Assembly: GCA_947034895.1 (NCBI GenBank)
Contig: OX344763.1
Span: 14,663,001 to 14,727,000 of the forward strand
Length of the DNA stretch: 64,000 bases
Reading direction: 5' to 3'
Source of the DNA: Rhytidiadelphus loreus
Lineage: Eukaryota; Streptophyta; Bryopsida; Hypnales; Hylocomiaceae
Each line of letters starts with the position of its first letter. The stretch's first letter is position 1. The position numbers and the translations under genes are program-made. The notes beneath the pieces were generated by a model. The model saw only the letters and a program-made list of their open reading frames with translations, was not told the DNA's origin and made no database searches. This document shows positions 48,491 to 59,700 of this stretch, one piece after another.

Positions 48491-50515
48491 ACTTTCGGCT
48501 ATCCTTCAAAAAAAATTGGAAGCTTCAAATGCTTTTCTTCATTGCATTCATTGCATAGGAAAGTATTAGTCATGGCTTTCAATGAACTCATTCTTTTTCA
48601 TAATGTCCCTACTTTGTTGTAAAGTTTGAGTGGATTCCGCATTATTTAGTAGACATGTCATGTGGACCAAGCAATACAAGCATCTTTTCTAACATTTTGA
48701 TTTTCTTTATGTTGAACTTTCATTACTTGAATACGACAAACTAAATTCTTAATTACCAAAACCATTCAATTTCAAAAAATTGAATTATTTTTTGTCGAAG
48801 GTGACTTCAAGCTATAGAATACGCAATTGAAAGGCAACATAACAAGGAGTCAAGTGTTTTCTTCCAAATTTAGAGACCTATACTTGAAAAGGTATATATC
48901 AATCTCATCTGAGAAGCATGAAGGTCAGACTTCCAACAAAAGCTTTAACTTTCAAGAAGTTCAAAGACTAGGCATGACGGTCACTTAGAAAAATTAAACC
49001 AAACAATTGCTCGTCAATATTGGCTATTGATTAGAGGTGGCTTAAGTAGCACTTCGCAATTCTTTTCTTTCACATAAATATTTCTACAACATTTATAGAT
49101 TCTAATCGAACCGTAGATTGCTTCAACAATGCCAACTAGAAAATGAATGTCCAAAGAGAAAGCCAAGTTGTTTCTATCAGGCACTTATCTTATTCCACAT
49201 TAAGTGCTATGACTAATTGTCAAGATTATGTTGACTAAGGAGTGCAAAGCAACTTGTAGGGCACATGAAAGGGCCAACTCTTGTTGTGCAAAAGCCAAGA
49301 AGTGTCATATCTACAACGGTAATGTGAGAGGTGCCATTAGCATTGGAGTATGTTTTTGTTTGCTTTTCTCAAATTCATGTAGGACTTGCCATTATAAGTG
49401 TTCCTCTTTAGAAGGCAAAATGAGGATGTTCTAATGCAACAATAATCTTGCTATGGTTGCCAGCACTTCTAGGGGTCCATAAGAGATTCATTACTACTTT
49501 TCTCATACATCCAAATGTTGCATGAAAAAAACAAAAAACTCCACGACTATAACTAAGGTAAACCAACCCATGACAAAAAAAATTCAATAAATGAGATTTG
49601 GACTACATTGTGTTGAATTAATGGCCATAATCAATGTTTTGGATGATGGTAATAGAGTGATTAGTATGTGATTGCAATAGGAACTCCCACCTTTTGAATC
49701 TACATTCATCACAAGAAGTGACTTTCTTAGGCTTTCATATTGTAGCTATGTTAGGAAATATTGTGGGTGCTTTAGGTGAGTAAGATGACCATTATGAATA
49801 CACTTTATGTTGGTTTGGGAATAGTCTAAATTATTTGGGGCCAATCTAAAATTCATAATAAATTCAAACTTTTTCAAAAAAATAAATTTTTTAATTGCTT
49901 TCTTGATTTTTTTACATCTATCTTTATATAAAAAGAAAATCTAATTTCAACAATGCCAATAGGAAACCAATCATTTTGCTTGTCATAGGTTGGTTTTCTT
50001 TACCTCTCTTTTGCAACAATACAACCCTTCAGAGTTTTACACAATGACTTGCAATTATATTTTCCCAATGCTCTTGCTACTTCAATTACAACTACCTTTG
50101 ACTTAAACTCGTTTGGTCTTATTTCATTTTGCATTATCACAATAAATTTACTACATTATAGATACATTCTTCCACTCCAGTTTTGTTGAATGACCATATC
50201 AATTTCTAAGCATCCATTTTTACTAGTTCAATGTCAAAGGCTTCATGCTCATTCCAATGGCAAGGGCTTATTCATTGCCAAAACACTTCATTCAAAGGGA
50301 CTCCTCGACTTGACATTTGACAAACCATTATTCATTATCACTTATTTAACCATTTAGTAGCCAACGCACTATATATATAACTGCTACATGACAACCACCC
50401 TATAAATTTGCTTGTGAAAATATATATGAAACACTTCTAAAAGTATTCATAGCTCCTAAAAACACATATAACCATTTGGTTAACAAGTGGTATATAGATG
50501 AAATAGGGTGCCTAA
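48491..50515. other. Intergenic, no gene seen
   Basis: The sequence is AT-rich beyond the end of the duplicated receptor-kinase flank. Only short ORFs occur. The 68-codon ORF at 49228-49434 is Cys-rich but has no spacing I recognise. Confidence 0.5.
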
Positions 50516-50521
50516 ATCTTT

Positions 50522-50752
50522 AAACCCTAAACCCTAAAACCTAAAATCCAAACATTATTCAATTATTTTTTGTAAGAAGCCACAAAATAAAGGGCACTCT
50601 TTGGTTAAATGTACCAAACTGGATGAAGTGGGCTTGGGAGTGGATAAAACGATGAAACACGGATGAGAAGGGGTGAAAAAACGCGGAGGCAATTTTAGGG
50701 TTTTCGTAGGGTTTGCAGTTCGCAACTCATCGCCGAAGCTGGTCCATATAAA
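50522..50752 (+). promoter_or_regulatory. Telo-box / site II / TATA promoter of the snoRNA cluster
   Basis: There are two telo-boxes (AAACCCTAA) at 50522-50537, a site II-type TGGGCT at 50628-50633, inverted telo-box-like motifs (TTTAGGGTTTT, GTAGGGTTT) at about 50695-50713, and TATAAA at 50747-50752. In plants this combination is typical of ribosomal protein and snoRNA cluster promoters. It lies on the plus strand just upstream of three C/D-box snoRNA candidates, which fits. Confidence 0.65.
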
Positions 50753-51317
50753 CCCATCTCTAAGCAATCAAGCGCAGTGTGCTCTTTACTTTCACGGTGT
50801 TCATGGATTTCTTGGTTATCTATTTTGCGGAGGGTTAGGAATGTGGTTTGGCATGTCGCTTCTATGAAATTGTTTGTAGACCCAGCGTTTCTCGTGGCTT
50901 TTGTAGTTTAAGGCGCCGCCCGCTGATAGTTCTTTCCACGGACATGCTGCCTTTCTATTTTTTTATGTTATATATAAGTCATTGATATATGTTTAACTGT
51001 CTTTTCAACATGTGGCATCGGTCTTGTTTTTGAATTGCGTTCATCGATCTGGTTTGACCTCTCCAGCATTTTTAATTTCTGATATGGTTTAGGGTTTGGA
51101 TTCTCGGTGATGATGACTTTTAGATGACGAATCTGAGTTTAAGGCGCAAGTGAAGGTTGTTGCTGTTGGCACTGCGATGTATTATCGTGGTGTTACGCGG
51201 CGCTGCTGAATCTTGTCAACCGCTGGTTTTCCAGTTACTCTGAAGTATAAACGAGGCATTTGTCTGAGAGAATCAGGAACTTTAATATTAGGTGAATTGA
51301 AAATATGTTCTGTTTAT

Positions 51318-51401
51318 CCCCGTATGATGAGATATTCCATCACGACGGTCATCAGAGTTTCGGCTGTGCTGTTACTAACTTGGAATCACTTCCTGACGGG
51401 T
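51318..51401 (+). ncRNA. Box C/D snoRNA candidate 1 (25S-directed)
   Basis: Box C ATGATGA (51324-51330) and box D CTGA (51393-51396) are closed by a CCCG/CGGG stem (51319-51322 with 51397-51400). Upstream of a D'-like CAGA (51353), the run TCACGACGGTC is complementary to GACCGTCGTGA, a conserved sequence near the 3' end of 25S rRNA. The D' box is non-canonical and lies two bases beyond the guide, so the exact methylated base is uncertain. Confidence 0.6.
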
Positions 51402-51457
51402 GTAGACGAAGTCATCTTCTGATTTAGGGCTTCTTGTTATTTGGAGTTCTGGGGTAG

Positions 51458-51535
51458 AGCCTGATGATGTTGTCTATAATCTTTGAGACCTGATTGCCGA
51501 AAGGCACTGTTGACAGCAAGCAGACCCTGAAGGCT
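51458..51535 (+). ncRNA. Box C/D snoRNA candidate 2 (18S C38)
   Basis: Box C TGATGAT (51462-51468) and box D CTGA (51527-51530) are closed by AGCC/GGCT. Directly before a perfect D' CTGA (51490-51493) lies TAATCTTTGAGAC, 13 bases complementary to GUCUCAAAGAUUA at the 5' end of 18S rRNA. By the D+5 rule the target is the C of CUC*AAAG, position 38 in my count. C/D snoRNAs direct fibrillarin to 2'-O-methylate rRNA in the nucleolus. Confidence 0.8.
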
Positions 51536-51585
51536 ATGTAAACTACTTGTTGATGCTTCTTTTTCGTGGTCTGAGGACGTATTGT

Positions 51586-51677
51586 CGCAAGCCTGCAGTG
51601 ATGATTACTTGTACCATCAAAGCCTGAAATTGGTGATGAAAATCAACATAACTGTAATCCTGAGCCTTTTGCTTGCG
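51586..51677 (+). ncRNA. Box C/D snoRNA candidate 3 (18S, near nt 120)
   Basis: A 7-bp stem CGCAAGC/GCTTGCG encloses box C GTGATGA (51598-51604), D' CTGA (51624-51627), C' GTGATGA (51633-51639) and D CTGA (51660-51663), all canonical. The guide before D' (GTACCATCAAAG) is complementary to CUUUGAUGGUAC of the 18S 5' domain. D+5 points to the last U of the UUU run. The guide before D shares only about seven bases with the nearby CAGUUAU, so its target is unclear. Confidence 0.75.
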
Positions 51678-51790
51678 ATCTATGGGGCTACATATGTAGC
51701 AGTCTGGGATGTCCACGATGTCTTTTGATAGTCTCTCTGGAATGCGCACCCTATCTATCGTATGAGGATTCCATGGATGTAGGTCTCGAT

Positions 51791-53388
51791 CATTGATTCC
51801 ATGGACATAATCAACGATTCATGATTTGAAAATGACCATTTTGATTGAGCCTATTGTGAAACTCATAACAGTGAACTTTAAAAATCTTTTTTCCGGAAAA
51901 GTTTAGGAAGCGAATTTTTTAATCACCTAAATTTCTGAAAAACTTCTCTGAAAAACCGTATTATGAAATATCACCGTGTCACTTTTTGTACTGCATATAT
52001 GGCAATTGTTCAACTCTAAACCTTATGGACCTTCATGAATTGAGGTGGTAAATTCCATCTTTGGGTTCATTGTTAGGTGGAAGTGCCTGCATATTCTATC
52101 TTCTAAATGCCCCCAAACGGTATAAAGAGAGTATTTTGTTCCCACTAGATTATAGTGGTGGACTAAACCCTGCCAATGCTCTTATTTGCACTGAGGACTG
52201 AACATTGAACATTGGATGAAGGAGATACAAGCCCCCAAAGTTCCAGTCTTTGAATGCAGTTTGGTGAACTCAAATTGAACATGTGAACTTCGATTGGCTT
52301 CCAAGAAATTAGTACATGTTGGATTGATCTGAAATTTTTACTAGAAGAGTAGAAATTTTCTGACAAGTTTTATTGAATTTGAACATCAGATGCAAAAGTT
52401 ACAACACTTTGAAATTGGACTTTTGGTCCCCTTCGGAATAAGTACCAAGGCCATTTTTTTGTCAAATACCACTGAAAACTATCATTTTTGATGTAGAAAC
52501 CAAATTTTTTTTTTCATAATTTAAATGTAGGACCTTGTACTTGTTTGAGATCATTTGGTAAAAAATGCATGAAGTTTGACTGTATAGATTGAAAGATATT
52601 AGAATCAACATTAGAAAATAAAAATTTGAATATTAGTATGTAGTTTTAGTTGACTTTGATTGCCATTTGTGAAAAAATTTGTACCATAGTCTTTGACTTT
52701 AAAAAAAATTGTGTTGAAGAATTGAGTTGGAAATCTAGGAATTTTTTTAATTTTTTAAATGCTTGATTTTCATTCTTTAAAAAATTGTTACTTAGAAGTA
52801 CATTCAAGATTTAAAGGACTATATCATTAATAGCTCTAAGATGGGATTGAAACACAATAATAAAAATGGTGGGATTGTTCTAGTCGAGGTTCTAATATGC
52901 AAATTTAACCTTTCTCAAAAAAAATATTTTTTGAAATTGTGAAAATTGCATTTAGAAATGAATCTTATATGTATTTTTTTTTCCAAAAAGATGCTTAGAT
53001 TCTTCAAAAAACAAGATTGTTCATAACTTGCACATCACTAATCCAAATGAAATGAAGCAAAGCTTCACATGTAGAAAAAAAATATGATCTATAAAAAAAA
53101 GAAATTAGTTTAATCTTGAAGTTTTCATGGATTTCCTTTTCTATGCGAAAATGTAAAATTATATTAGGATGGCATAACTTTTGCTCTTAAGCATTGATTG
53201 AAATAAAAAGTTATATTCCCATGAAAGTAAGATCTTTTTCTATCATATGAGAAAATTTTAAAAATTTTCATTAAAAATTGAGGTCATAGGAAATACCCAA
53301 AATCCATTTTATCCTCTAGGAGAACAATGGTTCTTAAGTGTTAATTAATACAAAATTACCAAAATGCATAATAGGACAAAAAGTTATG
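51791..53388. other. Intergenic, no gene seen
   Basis: The sequence is AT-rich. The block at about 52430-52620 resembles, in inverted orientation, the dispersed repeat also seen at 13216-13450, 21000-21290 and 53830-54090. Confidence 0.45.
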
Positions 53389-53685
53389 CATTCGAGGGGA
53401 TTTGAGGGCAAAAATAGCCCATTTCAAGCCTGTTCCCGATGATGTTCTTGTGGCAGTAAAAGAACACGGCGCGCTCAATTTTAAAAATTAAACTAAATTA
53501 TAATTAAAATTTCTAAAATACAAAAAAAAATTGAAAAAAAAAGTTTTATTTTTTATTTCTTAAAATGATGTCGCAATTTCACCACCACATCAAAGTGCGC
53601 AACTAGCAATGTTCCCAACACAGTCGGGATAGATCTCAAAGTTAGAAATTCACGGGCTTCCGGAGACCTCAAATATCTTCTAATG
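53389..53685. mobile_element. CATTA-family TIR element, copy CT5 (diverged)
   Basis: The 297-bp element has imperfect inverted ends CATTCGAGGGGATTTGAGG and, in reverse, CATTAGAAGATATTTGAGG. Subterminal blocks contain GTTCCC and the core is A/T-rich, as in the other copies. ATGCATT occurs at both outer edges, but the palindrome makes it hard to tell a target duplication from the termini. Confidence 0.5.
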
Positions 53686-56600
53686 CATTTGCCTCCCCCA
53701 CAGCTCTCTCATGAAGTACTCTGTCAAAGAACAAGGAAAATCAAACAGAGTATGAAACCATTGCTATTAGAGCTATCACAAACCTCTTCGTAGTGTGGCA
53801 ACAATGGGTGTCTTAGATTGTTTATTACAATGTGAAGTGCAATTGCCCAAGTTTTCCTAGGGCCTCCAAAAGAATGTCATTTCAAATGCTAAAATCTTGC
53901 AATCTACAAGGAGGAAATTTCTGAAATTTTTCCACATCCTCTCAGACCAACATACTACAAGATCCTATGGTTGCTTGTGCCCCAAAACGATTTTTTTTCT
54001 AAAATTTGGTACTTTTACTAGAAATGGTAGTTTTGATCAACCACAAGTGTTTTTTGGTGAAACTATAGTCAAAAACCTTTAGGAGGGTAAATAAAAGTAC
54101 TTTTAATAGGTGCATCAAAGGGTGTAGGAACAATTTTAGGTGTTTTCACCATAGATAGCAGTTGCACACTTTAGGAGTAAAGGTCCCTATTCCACCTTAC
54201 ACATACTTCCTATTTTTGATACAATCAATGACTATGGAAACACAATTGTAATTCGAAGTCCATTGAATAGATGTTGACATGTAGGAATGTAAATTTTTGT
54301 TTACTACAACCTCAAATTTTTGGGTTGTCAATTCTATCTAAGATAACTACATCTATTTGTGATTATTGAAATTGACCCCTATAGATTTGTGCCTAAAATT
54401 AGTCATTGCATGCAAATTCTTCATGTCTTACATAACTCAACCCGACCATTCATCTAATAAAATGGTCCATAGCAATGGGGGGTTTTCAGTGATGTATTGC
54501 TTTGTTTCTCAAGCTTTATTTGACAAGTTTGGGGTAGTATAAGAGGAGCCCTCTAAATTTTAAGTCAACATAATGACACCACTTCACAATTATTATTCCC
54601 ACAAAAAATGTTGGTCCATAAGGTGTAAATTAGGGTTGACGTTTCAAATTGAACCACTAAGGATTAAATCTTTCTTTTTGTCTAGAATCTACATCTTACT
54701 AATAATTCTAAATTGTATTTGTGAAAAATTTCCCTTCCCTCTTAAACCTACATCTATTTAACCTTGAAATTGTACAAAGGCCAAAAAGTATCCAATGGAT
54801 GACTTTCAAGATTACTATGAAATGAAGAATGGAACTATTAGTTCACCAATCAAATCATTTTTGGCAAAGTACTTTGTTGATAGACACTTCTTTAACCCTT
54901 AAATGATGGACCTACACACATAGATTCAAGTTTCACAATCCTTCTCTTTGTTTGTTGCCATTTTGCAACTGAATATGAAAGAAATTTTTTACATTTATTT
55001 TTTAGAGATGAAATCCCATGTCTTCTATATGAAATCCCATGCTAAAAATTTCACACTTCTTGTGAAAATTTGAAATTACCATGAATTTTCTAAGGAAAAA
55101 GTGAAGAAAATTGATATCAATTCCTTTGAAGTTCGAAATATGCTCAAAAAATCTAAAATTTTCAATATAGAAGTATTTGGAAGTCTTTCAATTGGAGTGT
55201 AATCTAAACTTGATAAACTTCATTTCATTAGTTGACTTCAAATTCATAAAATATAATTTTTATGGCTAAAATTAACATCAAAATTAAAAAAACAAGAATT
55301 GGCCAAAATACACTACAAGAATAGTCTTTGTTTTGTATTTAGCATTTTCTTAAGAAAAATCAATAATACCATAAAGAGGGAATTTGCATTAATATTCACT
55401 GAAAACATTTTTTTCCACCCTATTGTTGCACCAAAAGTCATTCAAAGGACAAAAATCGTCAGCATCCATTAGGGGTAAAAGATTGAAAATCAATTTGTTT
55501 TGACTAGTTTTCCTCTACAAAATTTTAAACCTCAAAACTCTATATTATAAAAATTATAAGTTCAAAGGATTCAATGTCTGAATACCTAGCATGGCAAGGT
55601 GCAAAATACATTTCTTTTCACATTGAACATTAAAGAATATTTATTATTTACTTGGTGAGTGCATACTTCTACGGGAACATTCTAAAAGCATAGAAACCTT
55701 GTTCGTCCTTGTCCAGGATTACTAACTGCTCCAAACTCAAATAGCACTTGGAACTGAATTTACATTCATTCCAATTCCAATTCTATCCTATTTCACGTGC
55801 AATGACAAGATGAACATTTGACAACTGCAGCAACGAAGACGACGAAAATAAATGAATGTTGTCATCAGCTAAAGCAGGCAGAACTTTTTATGCATCCTTT
55901 GCAAGAATACATGCCTGGCTTGAAAATGGAAAACAGTATCCAAAGCGTGAAATTTCAATCAAGAAACAGGTTCTTTGCCACTCATTGAGAATCCTCACGA
56001 GTAATAGTTGTATTTTCACTAACCATAAAAGGATGCTACCGCTAGGGCTGTCGCCAAAGAACAAAAAAATACCTGAAAATTCAAAACCTGGCAGACGAAT
56101 GTGAAAACGCAGTTGTCAGTCGGAATCAGAAGCGGGAAAAACAGGTGAAAAACTTGCACATTGGCAAGTGAAAAACTGCTTTGCACTATTTCTTTAATAA
56201 CCCAGCTGCGTAACTGCGAACAAATAACCGTGCTGCAGCACATTAACCCTTGACTGTCACACCAAGCCCCTCGGGTAGTTTATCAGTGTATTTTAAAAAC
56301 CTATGACGTCTCAAGGGTTATGTCAGATGCTATATAGAGTCATTAAATGTAGGGCCGCATATTAGGCATAGATGAGAGCTCCTTCAATAACGCCCTCAGC
56401 CAGGGCATCGATTAACCACTTCTATTTCCTGCACAATTCCGGAAAGAGTCTAAAAAATAATGAAAGATTTTAAATAATTGGAAACGAGGAGACCTAATGG
56501 AATACGTCGCAGTCTTCGAGCGCTAAATAGGAAATACCAAATCTGAGCAGAAATAATTTAAATTCGTAAAAGAGGTTAATTAAAAAAAACTTACTGAAGA

Positions 56601-56715
56601 TCTTTGGGAGTGTGCAGAAAACAAATGAAAAGGAAACATAAGAGTCTTATGACGAGCAACTAGTCCAATAAGAGATGCAGAGGTGCAAACCTTTGCAAAT
56701 CAAAATACCTCACTG
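53686..56715. other. Intergenic and 3' flank of the coiled-coil gene
   Basis: The left part is AT-rich with a dispersed repeat block at 53830-54090 and a lone CACTACAAGAATAG terminus-like motif at about 55310. From about 55850 composition becomes gene-like and may include the 3' UTR of the minus-strand gene ending at 56716. I could not place the poly(A) site. Confidence 0.4.
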
Positions 56716-59700
56716 TCATGGGGTTGCTGAGGACCGACTATCTTGTGTCGGGGCCCTGTAGTGGTTATCCTGTTTTCTAAATTGCCCTGATCCAGTTAAA
56801 GCGTTTCGGCTGCCATAAACAACAGTAGTGTCATCAATTCTCTTATCTGAAGTCATAGAACAGTATTAGGAACAACATGCACAACTAACTCTATTAAAAC
56901 CATATAATGATTAGCACACCGCAGTTATGAAAAAACAGGATGCCCAGCTGCAGAGAGCTGTGAGGAAGAAAAAATGGAGTACAGAATGTTGAAGTTGCAA
57001 ACCTGCTTGTTTGTCTGCTTCCATGATAGCCACCCGTTCTAGAACTTCCGTAGCTATTTGCCTCTCCATTATCTGTAATAGAAGAAATATTTCCAGAGGA
57101 AGCACTAGAATCTTCGCCAGTGGTGTTACTTCCACTGTCGAGTTTACCTCCATTATTAGGAGCAGCTACCTCGCTCGCCGCGTTACCTCGGGATGCAGAA
57201 TTCTGTCGGATATTTGCTGATTTAGAATGCTGCGGAGATGTCGATCTCTGTTTGTGAATATTTAAGCTATCCTGCTGTGATTGTGCTCTAGCCCTGTCAT
57301 CTTTACTGGAAGGTTTTGAATTCTTCCCCCTCTGCATTTGAGAAGCATGAGCCACTGGGGTCACTGCTACAGTAGGTAGGCGGTCTAATCCTACCGGACT
57401 CGCAGCTGCAGCGGCCGCAGCTGCTTTGGCTACAGCTGTCGTAGCAGAAACTCTGGCATGAGCTCCTTCTCTCAAATAAATGTAGTCATCTTCAATTACA
57501 AAAAGCTGCACAATTAAATCAACCAAATCACATTCCACAACATTCTGGTGTCTAATTATATGATCAAATTTCAAGGATTCAGCACTAGATACATGTATCC
57601 GAGTCAAATGGCCGTAACAATAAATAGATACTTGGCAGCAGTAGATGAAGGAATCAAAGAATACCTCTTTATGCGAGCTCACAAACTCGTCAAGGCGACC
57701 ATATTGCTTCCGGTATGACTGCCAATGAAGAGGAGCAAGCATTTTTCCAAGACGATTTGGTAGCTGCATACAAAGGAAAAGCACTACAGTATCAGACACT
57801 TCTGGCTCCAGGTCGCTGACCTTCACATCGATAACTCCAGTTACTTATCTTCATGCATCGACAATAGCATTCCTAAACAGTGCAATCCAGTGACTACCTA
57901 TGCGGGAACTCATTGAAGGAATTGGAGGGATTGGAGAACACTCACTGTAGATTTCAAACTGATCTTGGAATTAGCTTCAGCAGGCACAGCGCGTACAAGA
58001 CAGGCAAGCAAAGCTCTCTCATCCAGAAGGACAGGTTCCGGATTTTTGAGAGACTCAGGAACAGTCTGGTGTTGAGGATTCACTGGGATAGTTACAGGAT
58101 GCCTTGGCTCTTGCTTGGCCATGATGGTCTTGCTTGGCAGCGGTTTCTGTTGCAGTTGGTCTTCCTCAGTCCCAGTGGTTGCAGTTTGAGAAAGATTATG
58201 CATGGAACTTGAAATGCCCTGCTGATGCTGCAACTGGCGTGCTTCATCATGCTGCTGAACGACCTGCTCTTGTCTCTGCAACATGCATTTCAACAAGCCA
58301 TGTAAGTAGGAAGAACGTTTAAGGAGACCAGCAAAGAATTAAAAAGCAACAAGTTCAGGAACACATCTTAACAGTCTCTTCAGTTTGATTCTTTTGTAGA
58401 AGTGTTGCCCATTGACGTAGACAACTTCCAAGTAAGAAAGCTCCATTCGAATGAACCAAACTTTATCAGCAACATCAAGGACTGAAAGCAATGGAGAATG
58501 CAGTGCTACAGAAAAAATGGCTAAGAATCATACTAATTAAACTAAAAGCGACATACAAGCATCCCTTAGGTGCTAACATCAGCAACATAAATATACAACA
58601 GTGACTCATTCAAGAAGCCAGAACAATTAACTGAACACGTATTTCTTACTCATAGAGAGGGCTAGAAATACATTCCTAAGAGAGTGTCATCGTTAAAAAC
58701 AGTAAAAGTATTCATGTCCAGTAAAAGCTTATATCCTTATGTGAGCAAATTATATACTCCTCGCATGACTTTCAGATAAGTTCATGACGTTAATGAGTCA
58801 AACAGCGGTGAAGAAGCAGTTCTCCGGGCAGAATTGAACTCAAACCTGACGTTCTGGCTGGGAAGAATGCGGGTGGAGTTGCATGGTGTGCTCCGCTTGC
58901 TTCTGATCCTGAGAGGAGTGTGACAGTAGCTGGACTTTCTGAACCTCACGCAAAGGCTTCACAGCCTCAGGAGCTATGGCTTCCTCCTGAGTCTTCTGCA
59001 CAGACGATTGCGAAGATGATACAGGAGCTTGAGCTTTCAAGGACAACTGAGAGAGTAAAATCCCACCATGCTGCTGGCCTTCCTCACGATCTAATAGTTT
59101 TTGTTGTGGCTGACCGGACTGTATGGTATGCTTAGGTACGGATGAGGTAGGGATGTGGTGTGGGGCTTCAATTGATCGATGTTGCTGCAGCTGAGGGTTC
59201 TGAAATTTTTTAATGTGCACAACCAGCAAGAGCACATTAGAGGCAATACTGAAGAAATGTCTTTAAAATATATGAAAACTACAGTGAACTTGAAGCAAAC
59301 ATGATGATCGAATAAATCTGAGTCGAAAAATTCGGATCATTCTTGAGAGGTAAAACCAAAGATTATCAAATATTACAACAGCAACAGATTGGACTGATTA
59401 GCAAACTCGTAGACTCCAGTTGAGTGCACAGATACAGAAAAGTGCCTCCCAGAAAGCTTTTTCTTGCGAGACATAAAAATCAGGAACATGAATAGTAAGT
59501 TCTGATATTAACCGGTTGCTGTGCAGAAGGATGCTGTTGAGGCGTAGACAACACAGGAGGATGCACGTGCAGCTGAGGAAAGGAAGTTTGAATAATAGGA
59601 GAAGTCTGAGGAACAGAAGCCAAAGGCTGTTGCTGGAGACTAAACTGTTGAATTACTGGCATTCCAACGGAGGCCAATATGGGATTAGAGGCTACCACAC

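Larger units (their letters stand above)
50775..51790 (+). ncRNA. Probable polycistronic snoRNA precursor
   Basis: A GC-richer stretch begins about 25 bp after a TATA box and has no convincing ORF. Its downstream half contains three snoRNA-like units in the same orientation, spaced 56 and 50 bp apart. The first half may carry further RNAs: a C-box-like GTGATGATG at about 51107 and D-like CTGA at 51133 and 51206 were seen without a clean closing stem. Transcript ends are inferred only. Confidence 0.55.

Noticed and set aside
50522..50545. Possible interstitial telomere repeat (AAACCCTAA twice)
   Set aside because: Only two units, beside site II and TATA motifs. It fits telo-box promoter elements better than a telomere relic.
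56894..57002. Reading through exon 12 of the coiled-coil gene
   Set aside because: The continued frame gives a hydrophobic, unrelated tail. A donor at 57002 and an in-phase acceptor at 56810 give a Ser/Gln-rich end like the rest of the protein.
57011..57220. Plus-strand ORF opposite exon 12
   Set aside because: It is an antisense shadow of the Ser-rich coding exon.
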